DNA of 64,000 nt from Dacryopinax spathularia (lineage: Eukaryota > Basidiomycota > Dacrymycetes > Dacrymycetales > Dacrymycetaceae). Of the stretch, positions 51,143 to 61,000 are shown in pieces (positions within the stretch are counted from its first letter, which is position 1; every line of letters starts with the position of its first letter). A program made the position numbers and the translations under genes. The notes under the pieces are model-generated. The model was given only the letters and a program-made list of their open reading frames with translations. It had not been told where the DNA came from and ran no database searches. Location: the NCBI GenBank assembly GCA_037974965.1, contig JBBPFI010000001.1:310001-374000 (forward strand). The letters run 5' to 3'.

Positions 51143-51508
51143 ATGGCTCAAGTGATAACGCTCGAAGACTGCATCGTCTCCGTCGAGCTCACCGGGAAAT
51201 GGGATAGCGTCCTCTTCTTCAAGTCGGACAACACGACCATCGCCTGTTCCCCCGGCTTCCCGGTCCGACTCGCGGGCGTGCAGATCAAGGCTACGCAGGT
51301 GGTTGAGGGGTTGCAGCTCGGGCCTTTGTTTCCTGTGATGGCGAATCATACGTATATGAAGGGGGCAAGAGTGGTCTGTTCTGGTGCGTCTGCGTTTGAG
51401 TTTGCGTTTGACTCTGGCCGTGATGGTTCAAGGAGAGGGAATGAGAGCTGATGAGTCCCTTGTGTAGGGCCGGAGAATAAGAGGATGACGTGGGCGCTCG
51501 AGAAGTAG
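51143..51508 (+). CDS. small 93-aa protein, family copy 2, unrecognised
   Basis: Two exons (51143-51383, 51468-51508). The sequence MAQVITLEDCIVSVELTGKW ... VVCSGPENKRMTWALEK is close to copy 1, with changes spread across the protein and no frame damage. The conserved intron position and phase support both models. Function unknown. Confidence 0.6.
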
Positions 51509-51927
51509 AGCGGGTGTGTGCATGTGGGAATGGTCACTTCTGGCTGTACGACGCGTTGTACAATATATCGAGGACGAGTAGTCGTTTCCCGGCATAACAT
51601 TCTGGAGTGTGAAACATGAGCGACGTTGTCTTCCGGTAATGATGAAAGTGTCCTGGACGGGTTCGAGGTTCCCTGGTATGCGCTCGCTTGCACCCAAACA
51701 TGGCAGTCGCTCCGTACCCAACTAGACGGCCGAGGGTTCTTGGGCTTGTATGGTGCTTCGACAGCCCGCGCAGGAGTCCACTAGATCAGGTCTAGTCTTA
51801 CAAATACAGCCCAGCCTAAGGAGCGATGATAGTCGGCTTTCCTGCCAAGCGACGGGTCCAGTTTTCTCCCAGGACGAGGATTCCGCGACTTGCTCAGGAA
51901 AGGGATAACAACGGGTCGACCGAGCTT
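51509..51927. other. intergenic junction between inverted copies
   Basis: About 420 bases between the 93-aa gene and the truncated IME4 copy, near the axis of the inverted duplication. No gene or repeat seen. Confidence 0.35.
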
Positions 51928-52989
51928 CTATAGTTTTGAAACGGTCAACCGAAGAAGGAAGGGCGCGAGGCCAGCAGGACTGACGGGAGTTCGGGGCTTG
52001 TCATGTGCCGAGTTGAACCAGTGGATAATGGAGAGGCAGACGAATGCGAGAAGAGCGGAAGAGAGATTAAGAAAAGAGCAGACAACGCACTTCAGCCAAT
52101 GCCCCGTCCTCCCAGTCCTAATAACCCTCTGCAACTGATTCGTCTTCACCCACACGATCTCATCCACCCTCGTATACCCCCACACCCTCAAACACTCCCG
52201 GCCGTGCAGGGGAGGGCCAATACTAGGCGACAGCGCATACGAAGGCTCCGAGTAGCACGTATTGAGGTACGAACAATGACCCAACGACGGGTCCGTATGC
52301 GGCCTCAGAATAGGTCGGAAATGGACGAGCGAGCAGGCACTGAAGGTCCCGGTGAGAGCTTGGCGGGACTTGGCACAGGCGAGTTTTGTGATGTGGGGGC
52401 AGAGGGGCTCGAATGCCCATCCTTTGGGGGAGTGGAAGCGTTCTGCGAGGAGACGGGAGCGGGCGGTGCCGCGTTGGAGGAGGGAGCAGAGGGCGTCGAG
52501 GGATGTTAGCTCGGAGGCGCCGTTCGGTGGGGTGTCTATACAGAGGGAGGTGAGAACTGAACACGTAGAGAGGCATATGCAGTGCATATATGCGCATGGA
52601 TGGGCAGCGGAGACGCACCTTCGTCCATCCCATCATCCGAGCGCTTCCGTTTCCTCCCCACGCTAACCTCAGCAAGTATCACCTCGCCGCTATTCTCTTC
52701 CAGCCTCACCCGGCCTTTCTCCCACCCTTGTTCGAGTTCTCGCAGCGCCTGGTCAATGGGTTTCCAGTCGGACAACTTCAATCCCAGTTCTCTGCACTCG
52801 GCCGAGCGAGCTAATACGAGCCTGCATATGCCTTAGTCAGACTCCTGTGTGATGGAACGGGAAAGAGAGGAGTAGTAGGTAAACGTACTGCCTAATCAAA
52901 TCCTTCGACTTCTGCGGCAAAGCGAGTGGTGGTTGAGGTAGGAGGAAGGACTCCACCAAGTCGGTGACGGCTTGTTGAGATGGGGGCAT
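51928..52989 (-). pseudogene. truncated, internally deleted IME4 copy
   Basis: Starts with MPPP... at 52989 and keeps exons 1, 2 and the first part of exon 3 ([60 protein letters not shown]). It then jumps from GPP directly to [20 protein letters not shown] in exon 5. About 190 residues containing the second half of the zinc finger and the DPPW catalytic motif are gone. After GHWLK the sequence diverges, and the last three exons are not found downstream. Exon boundaries and a GCATATATGC in intron 2 (52583-52592) are preserved. Confidence 0.8.
52583..52592. repeat. GCATATATGC palindrome, intron of the truncated IME4 copy
   Basis: Perfect copy in the equivalent intron to 48307-48316, so inherited with the duplication. 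Confidence 0.7.
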
Positions 52990-53506
52990 TTTGGGTTATT
53001 GTCTTGTGGTGTTGAAGCTGGGATGCGATCGGTGGGGCGTTGGTATGTGCTATAGGTGAGATGGGTGGTGTGGATCGGTGGCTGTTGGCGAGGTGGGTTG
53101 TCTTGCGCTGTTGGAATGGGACGTTCGTTATCCGGCCTTCAGTCGATCATAACAAGTTCGCGATTGCTGCTCCTGTCTCTTCACGTCTCAGCGCTCCAAT
53201 CATAGTAAAACAAAGGTTCGAAGCTGACCGGAATGCAACTCCAGCGACTCAGTCAGTCCACAGTCCAGCGCCAAGCCCATCTTCGCCCATTCCACCTCAG
53301 TGGCAGTGCCGTGATCGGCCCCTCCCCCGATCACTGAGGTGAAGCAAATTCCTTCTCCATTTGAGAACCCTGACCCGCTTCATTGCCCATCGCTTGGAGG
53401 GGATTGGAGCGGAGTGCTTTGGCTGACTCGACGATATCATCCTCTCCTCCCACTTCTCCTCCAGCTACAACCACCACCACTTCTGCTACTACTTTGGAAA
53501 GGAACT
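52990..53506. promoter_or_regulatory. divergent promoter region, HIS4 side
   Basis: 517 bases between the truncated IME4 copy and intact HIS4; inverted counterpart of 47397-47910. A C/T-rich leader (CTCCTCCCACTTCTCCTCCA) precedes the HIS4 start. In-frame open sequence upstream of 53507 contains no better start. Confidence 0.5.
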
Positions 53507-56235
53507 ATGGCACCCCCGATCATTCTGCCGTATATCGACGACCCCTCCGCCGACGCCCTCGAAGCTGCGTACAGGCTTGGGCATGTCCTCCTCCCTTCCT
53601 CTGCCGACCCGAGCAGCATCCCAGCGTCCTGCAACTACTCAATCCTCTGCTCTGCCGACGAGCAGCCCTCAGTTGACGAAGTCACTGCTTGGCTTGATGG
53701 GGGTGCAGATCGAGTCATCCTCCCTTCGCCGGCGTACGACGATGCTCTCTCTGCTGGCTTGCCGAGTCAGAGACTGGTGCAGCGTTTCACGCTAGGGAAG
53801 GACTCCAACCGCTCCGACGCAGCTGCTGTCCTCCTTCACTCCAAAGAAGGCCTGGGAGGTCAAGCGATCAAGTCGTTCCAACAGTCTTTCAAGGGCGACC
53901 TTCTGGTGCTCTACGACCAACCCCCAACGGAGGAAATGATCCGCTCCGCCGCCTCGCTCGGCGTACCCTCTATCATCCCACTCAGCCAGCTCACCGCCTC
54001 CGACACAAGCTCAACAAAACTCAATATCGCCGAAGCGTTCCTAGCGCCTATCATCTCCGACCGCCCGGACGGCCTCATCCCGACAATCGTCACTGCCTAC
54101 CCTCAATCCGGGCGTTCACTCGGTCTCGTCTACTCTTCTCGCGAGAGCGTCCGCTATGCCTTGTTGTCGGGCAAGGGCACCTATTTCTCCCGGAAACACG
54201 GGCTCTGGAAGAAGGGCGAAACCAGTGGAGCGACGCAGGACTTGGTCAGGTTGAGCGCGGACTGTGATGCCGACTGTCTGGAATTCGAAGTTGTGCAACA
54301 CGGCGCTGGGTTCTGTCACCTCAACACCGCCTCCTGTTTCGGCCCCTACTCCGGTCTCGCGGCGCTCGAACAAACTCTGCAAGCGAGGAAAGCGAGTGCG
54401 CCGGAGGGGAGTTATACGGCGAGACTGTTTGGAGATGAGGAGTTGTTGAGGAGCAAGATTATGGAAGAGGCGGATGAGCTCTGTCGTGCGCGGACGAAGG
54501 AAGAGGTCGCTTTTGAGGCGGCTGATCTGGTTTATTTCGCACTGGCGAAATGTGTCAGTATGGGCGTTGGGGTGGTGGATATTGAACGGAACTTGGATAA
54601 GAAGGCGAGGAAAGTGACGCGGAGAAAGGGGGATGCGAAGCCTCAGTGGAGCCAGTCCAAGACGAATGGCTCTGCTTCCTCCTCCCAGGCGGGGAAGAGC
54701 AACGGCACAGCAGACGCGCCGACCAACCCCCTCCCCGAGGAAAAGCAGCCCAAAACGGAAAGCGCACCGATCCAAATGCGTTCCTACGACCTCGCTTCCG
54801 TTCCACTTTCCGAGCGGGCGCAGATGCTCAAGCGCCCTACACTCAAGAGCGAGGAGATGATCGCCCGCGTTAGGCCGATCGTCGATTCTGTCCGGAGTGG
54901 CGGCGACCAGGCTCTGAAGGAGCTGACGGAGAAGTTCGACAAGGCCAAGCTGGACGAGGTCGTCATTCGCCCGCCATTTTCGCCCGAGTCGATGAAGTTG
55001 CCTGAAGAGGTGAAGAAAGCGATTGATCAGGCGTATAAGAACGTCTATGCGTTTCATGCTGCTCAGGCCGACCGTGGCCCCCTAGAAGTCGAGACCATGC
55101 CCGGCGTCGTCTGCTCTCGCTTCGCCCGCCCGATCGCCCGCGTGGGGCTGTACGTGCCCGGCGGCACCGCTGTCTTGCCCAGTACAGCACTCATGCTCGG
55201 CATCCCCGCCCAGGTCGCAGGGTGCAAAGAGATCGTCCTCGCCACCCCACCCAGGCCAGACGGGTCCATCGTCCCAGAAGTGATGTACGTTGCCTCCCTC
55301 GTCGGCGCCACTTGTATCCTCAAAGCCGGCGGGGCGCAAGCTGTAGCTGCTATGGCCTACGGCACAGCGAGTGTGCCCAAAGTGGACAAGATCTTTGGGC
55401 CGGGGAATCAGTGGGTCACGGCTGCTAAGATGTTGGTGCAGAATGATACGGATGCGCTGGTGGCTATTGATATGCCTGCTGGACCGAGTGAGGTGTTGGT
55501 TGTGGCGGATCATACTGCCGATCCGGAGTTTGTGGCCGCCGATCTGCTGAGTCAAGCAGAGCACGGCGTGGACTCGCAGGTCGTGCTCGTTGCCGTCGAC
55601 CTCACCGCCGACCACCTGCGCGCCATTGAAGAGGCCGTGGATCGCCAGGCCAAGGCGTTACCGAGAGTGGAGATTATGAGGGTGTCGGTAGGAAAGAGCT
55701 TGATTGTGAAAGTGAAGGATGTGAGGGAGGCGATGAACTTCTCGAATGAGTATGCGCCGGAGCATTTGATCTTGCATTTGGAGGATGCGCCCGCTGCGGT
55801 GGGGTTGGTGCAGAATGCGGGAAGCGTGTTTGTGGGCGCTTATTCGCCTGAGAGGTGCGTCTATTCCATCTCCCTTTTTCTCCCTTCCAGTCCCTTTCTC
55901 TCCCTTCCATATCGTTTCTGTCCATGCTTTCGATGTCTATGTGGTATGGGTTTTGTTATGGAATGGTTGATGCTTACTTTCATGGCAGCTGCGGCGACTA
56001 CGCCTCCGGCACGAACCACACCCTCCCAACAAACGGCTTCGCCCGCCAATTCAGCGGAGTAAACACCCAAAGTTTCCAAAAGCATATTACTTCACAGCGC
56101 GTGACGAAGGAGGGGTTGGGCGTGTTGGGCCCGGTAGTCGTGACGCTGGCGGAATGTGAGGGGTTGGGGGCGCATGCGAATGCTGTTAGGGTTAGGTTGG
56201 AGGCGTTAGAGCGGGCGAGGAAGAGCGCTGTTTGA
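53507..56235 (+). CDS. HIS4: trifunctional histidine biosynthesis enzyme HIS4
   Basis: Catalyses steps 2, 3, 9 and 10 of histidine synthesis. Two exons (53507-55854, 55989-56235) give 864 aa. Residues 1-200 are the fungal N-terminal domain. Phosphoribosyl-AMP cyclohydrolase is near 201-282 ([41 protein letters not shown] cited in part). Phosphoribosyl-ATP pyrophosphohydrolase is near 282-385 ([33 protein letters not shown]). Histidinol dehydrogenase is near 441-864 ([69 protein letters not shown], then [20 protein letters not shown]). All three domains look complete. The start at [12 protein letters not shown] is shared with the paralogue at 47396. Confidence 0.95.
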
Positions 56236-56681
56236 AGGTTGAGGTTCAGACCAAATGAAAGGGAAAGACGGGATGGGGGTTGTTGTATGATCTTGGATAG
56301 GTGAAGAGTGCTTGTTCGCTGAAAAATGCGCATATATGCAGCCAAAAGTATCGCGTTGATGTAATTGATTGTCTTACACTTATTATCCCGCCTTGAAAGG
56401 CGGACATGCTCTAGCTTTGATTTGTACTCAGCGACGTGAGCCGCGTTCTCGCCTCCGGCCATAGCTGGCGCCGGGCAGCGCCGAATGCAGTTCGACGAGC
56501 AGAACGATCACCGAATGCAGTGGAATTGAATGTGCAAGACGTCTATAAGGAATAGAGCGCTTTCTGCCACAAAAGAACAGAGTATGAGCCGGATAATCGA
56601 GCAAGGTCACGATGAGGATTACTGCCAACTCGACCAGTGAGTGCCTACTTATATGTTACTTTCTGCACGCAAAGTAATGCC
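56236..56681. other. HIS4 3' flank
   Basis: Holds a perfect GCATATATGC at 56330-56339, about 95 bp after the HIS4 stop. No gene seen. Confidence 0.4.
56330..56339. repeat. GCATATATGC palindrome, HIS4 3' flank
   Basis: Perfect copy within the probable 3' UTR. Confidence 0.7.
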
Positions 56682-56812
56682 GCCCCGTTAGCCTAGCGGT
56701 AACAGCGGCAGAGGGCTACTATATCGTGAGCCTGCGGTGGCTATATCGCGCACCCTTTTGTCCGATGGAGAGGTGTTCGATTCCCTTTTCTCCCTACATA
56801 AAAAACTTTTTA
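56682..56812 (+). tRNA. tRNA-like sequence, possibly a tRNA pseudogene or tRNA-derived element
   Basis: Contains an A-box-like TTAGCCTAGCGGT, a B-box-like TGTTCGATTCC about 78 bp later, and a T5 run (56809-56813) that could end Pol III transcription. A D-arm (GCC/GGC stem) and a stem AGAGGG/CCCTTT around a long intron-like loop can be drawn. The 5' GCCCCGT does not pair with the sequence after the T-arm, so the acceptor stem is missing. No anticodon can be assigned with confidence. Confidence 0.3.
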
Positions 56813-58015
56813 CTGGCTGATTCGTCACTCGGAGACGCGGTTCGGAGAGTGAGGGGAGCATGAGGGGAGCGGGAAGATGTTGGAAGATGGTCGGAGGCAA
56901 TTAATGTCTTACGTCCGATAGGGAGTTGGCTGTTAACTAAAGTCTTTCGTAACGCGAGGTTTCGTGCTGGTTTTACTGCCAGAGGTTGAGAAATGTACCT
57001 ACATGTCTCGCTGTATGGAGGTGCATTTGAGATCTCAGATACATGGGATAGCATCAACAGGACGCGACAAGACACGGATGGAGGCCATGTCTTGGCTGGA
57101 ACGAAATGTACAGCAACAACTTCTAAGTAAATTCATGAGTTGAGACAGAAGCATGTCGATCAGCTTGTTACTCGCTCTGTCGCTCTTGTCGTAGATCGAA
57201 TGAGACCGAATTCTTCGTGTGACGCAAAATTCGTTTTTCTGCCTTTGTCGCATCGTCGAACTTTCCAACCCGAAACCCGTAACAACCGCCCCCAGGAGAA
57301 GACCGATCGTGCTTGCCGAGTCCTATCGCCGTGTGTGGCTGTGTTTTCATTGGTCGCGATCGAGCTGTGTTCGGTAGAGTGCGCGCTGGGGCGTCCCTTC
57401 CTTCCGCGGGAGACCCATTCATTCCATCACCCGCACACACTGCGCTTTTACCCTAACCACCAACTCCCCCTCCTCCTCCTCCCTTCTCCTCCTCATCGTC
57501 CTCCCTACCCAGCGTGATCATCGTCATCCTCCTCCTATCAAACCCAGAGAAGAAAAACCATCCCTTGATCCCACACGCCTTGTCAGGCAGCACCGTACTC
57601 CCGCTCAGCCTCTCCCTTCATCCAAAGACCAACACCCGTCCCTTGCCCCACAAGGAGCGGACAGACGACGTTCATCATCCGAACCGGCTCGAACGACCGA
57701 CCTTGCACACACGCAGGTCGACTATTCGCAGCGGCCGCACGCATTCCCATATCATATTGTAACTTGATCATCACAAAACGAAACGTCATAACGTGAGTTC
57801 TGCGTCCCCTCTTGTCTTGTCGCGTGCTGTTCCCCGCACCCGGAAGCAAGTGCTGACGAGGTGTATGCGCAGCTTTCGTTAGGTTGTTGACTGCTCATTT
57901 GCCTGTACTCGAAAGAAAAGAAGAAACACCCGAGGCCACCACCGTCTCAACCAAAAAAACACTCAAAAGCCAAAACACCAAAAAGAACTGAAGATCCTCT
58001 CATACGACTTGCGTG
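56813..58015. promoter_or_regulatory. SSD1 promoter and leader, with a probable 5'-UTR intron
   Basis: About 1.2 kb upstream of SSD1. From 57420 it is C/T-rich. A likely leader intron runs from a GTGAGT donor at 57793 to a GCAG acceptor at 57872 with a CTGAC branch site. No coding region supported. Confidence 0.45.
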
Positions 58016-61000
58016 ATGACAGACGTCGCTGCTCAGACGCCTCCGCCCGCTCCTGCGGCTCCGGCTGGTGGAGAGAAGAAGACTGAGGGAAAGGCAAATG
58101 GAGGAAAAGGCGGTTCTGGAAAGAAGAACACGCCTGCTCGCTCCAACTCTACCAGCGAGAGGGATCGCGAGGGCAAGTCCACTTCACGCCCGACATCTCG
58201 CGGTAGCCAGAAGAAGAACAACAGCGGTGCCAACAACAGCGGCAACGCTAGCGCGGCCGAGGGAGAAAAGAAAGGCGAAGGCAGGCCACGGCGTGAGAAC
58301 AGCCAGCGTTCGGCTGGACGACGCGGAGGTCAGAACCAGGGTCAGGCACGTAACGCCTCCGGCAACAAGGACGCCTCTGCCTCTGCGGCTAGCGGGGCGC
58401 CCGCCCAGCCTGATGCGGCGCTCTCGTCCCTTCAGAAGATGATCAACGACATGAAGGGCCTGCAGCCTCCATCCGCTGCTGCTGCTGCGACCTCTCCCCC
58501 AACTTCGCAACCTGCTCAACCGTTCCACTCCAATCTCGCGCCCGACGCACCCGTCTTCCAACCTGGTGTCATCTACCCTCCGCCTCAGGAGAGGCAGAAA
58601 GAAGCCGAGGTTCCTCCTCGCCACCGCAAGGCCGCAAGCATGAGCGCCGCTCCTCCGTCTTTTAGCGGCTACTCCCTTGCTCAAAGCAACTCTGGTTCTG
58701 GGTTCTCTTCCCAGCTCGGAGCTATGGCAGAAGACGTCGAGGACAACAGTGCCGTCTACGAAGAAGGCGAGATCCCCGAGCAACAGCAGCCGATCTACTC
58801 CAGTGGTGTGCAGCAACAATCTCAGCCAGCTTTCACCGCTCCTCGCTTCGCTGCCTTGGCTGCACAGCGCCAGCAGCAAGCTGCTCAGGCTCAAGAGCCC
58901 GCCATTGGCCCCAGCGGCCGTCCCCAGCTCGCTCCTTCCTTCGTCTTTGGTGCTCGCAAGCGTGGTGCCTCCGCTGCCGGTGGAGTGCAAAGCCTCGGTC
59001 CTGCTATCGGCGAGGAAGATGGCGAGTACAAGCCACAAGGCGACTTCGGCGAGGGCATGCAGATGCCTATGCCTGTCCCCACTGGTATCGGGCTTGGCCA
59101 CGGTCGCACGCAGAGCGAGCTGCCCGGAATGACAGGTTTGATGGCCGAGCAGGTGCGTCACCAAACCTTCATATATGCGCATATATTAATCCATTTTCTT
59201 AGATTGCGCTGCAGAATCAGATTGAGGCGCTGCAGCAACAGCAACAGCAGCTCTTGCAGCAGCAACTCGCCGCTGGCACCGTCATCCCTGGCTTCCCCGG
59301 TATCAGCCCCTCCCAACTTCCTGCCGCCGCGGCTCGTAGCGCCGCTCACCGTCGTATTCAAAGCCAGCAAGTCCCGATGGGCAGCCTTGGCATGATGGGC
59401 GGATTTGCGCCCACCGAGTTCTCCCAGCCGGGCTTGCCCGCCATGGGCCCCATGGGTATCCCAGGTCTGCCTTTCGGCATGCCTGGTATCAACCCTCAGG
59501 CTACGCCGCCTATGCCTATCCCTCAACCTACTCCGCCTCAGCCTGCTGGCCGCGGTGGTGCCCATGGGCGCAGGCACAGTGTCAACGTGCTAGCTAAGGG
59601 ACATCAGCCGCAGCCTAGCATGGGATATAACTTCTACAACGAAGGCTTCGATGAAGGCTTCTCGCCGCCTAATGCTCATTCCCGTCAGACGTCCAGGGCG
59701 GCGGAGAGCTGGAGGATCAGTAAGTCGCAGGAGTAATGGAGCTTATCGTCCTTTTCTAATATATTTTGTAGATGGCGGCGCCAATGCTGTTCAGAACGAA
59801 ACGCCTTTCTCTGCCGACCTCGCGCAGGCCCAGGCGCAGCTGCAGAGCTTGCAGCAGTTCCGTGCTGCCTCCGGTGGTCATCACCAGAAGATGGCCTCGT
59901 TCAGTTTCCCCAACATGCTGCCCAACTTCATGGCCGCCAACGCGCTCGGTATGCCCGGGTTCAACCTCTTCCAGCAGCAGCAACAGCAGTTCCAGATGCA
60001 GCTCCAGCAGCAGTCTAACCAGCCGCAGCGCAAGTCGCTCTTTGCGCCTTACCTCCCTCAGGCGTCGCTGCCGCCTTTGCTCGCCGCTGGGAAGCTCGTC
60101 GTCGGTATTCTGCGTGTGAACAAGCGCAACCGCTCGGACGCCTACGTTTCCACTGAGGTGCTCGACGCCGATATCTATATCTGCGGATCGAAGGATCGTA
60201 ATCGTGCTCTCGAAGGCGATATCGTCGCTGTCGAACTGCTTGACGTCGACGAGGTCTGGGGAACTAAGAAGGAGAAGGAGGAGAAGAAGAGGAAGAAGGA
60301 AGAGAATGCCGCGTATGATATTGTCAAGCTCAATGCGGGCAAGAAAAACGATAAGAAGAAGGATGACGTCGAGGTCGAGGGGCAGGGCCTCATGTTGTTC
60401 GAGGATGAGGAGTACGCCGATTTCTTTTCCTCCTGTTGTGCTCATGCTAACAATTCACACAGGGTGACTGATGAAGTCAAGCCTCAGTTCGCTGGCCATG
60501 TCGTTGCCGTCGTTGAACGCATGCCCGGACAGCTCTTCTCCGGCACTCTTGGTCTGCTCCGCCCCTCTTCTGCCGCCACCAAAGAGAAGCAGGAAGCTGA
60601 GCGCCGTGAGCGCGAGGGCGACAAGGGCGAACCCGAGGAAAAGCGTGGCGTCACGGAGCGCCCCAAGATTGTCTGGTTCAAGCCGACCGACAAGCGTGTG
60701 CCGCTCATCGCCATCCCGACTGAACAGGCTCCGCCCGACTTCGTGGAGAACTCCGAAGCGTACGCCAACCGCCTGTTTGTGGCGTGCATCAAACGCCACC
60801 CTATTTCCTCGCTGCATCCTTTCGGTACCCTCGTTGAGGAACTCGGCACCATCGGCGAGTTGGAGGTCGAGACCAGCGCGTTGTTGAAGGACTGCAACTT
60901 CCCAACGGAAGACTTCTCGGACAACGTCCTGAAGTGTCTCCCTCCCCTGCCGTGGACTATCCCGGATCGCGAGTACGAGACTCGCCGCGATCTCCGGAGC

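Noticed and set aside
58184-59182. A 332-codon open frame antisense to SSD1 exon 1
   Set aside because: Shadow of the low-complexity SSD1 coding sequence; no domain or plausible start context.
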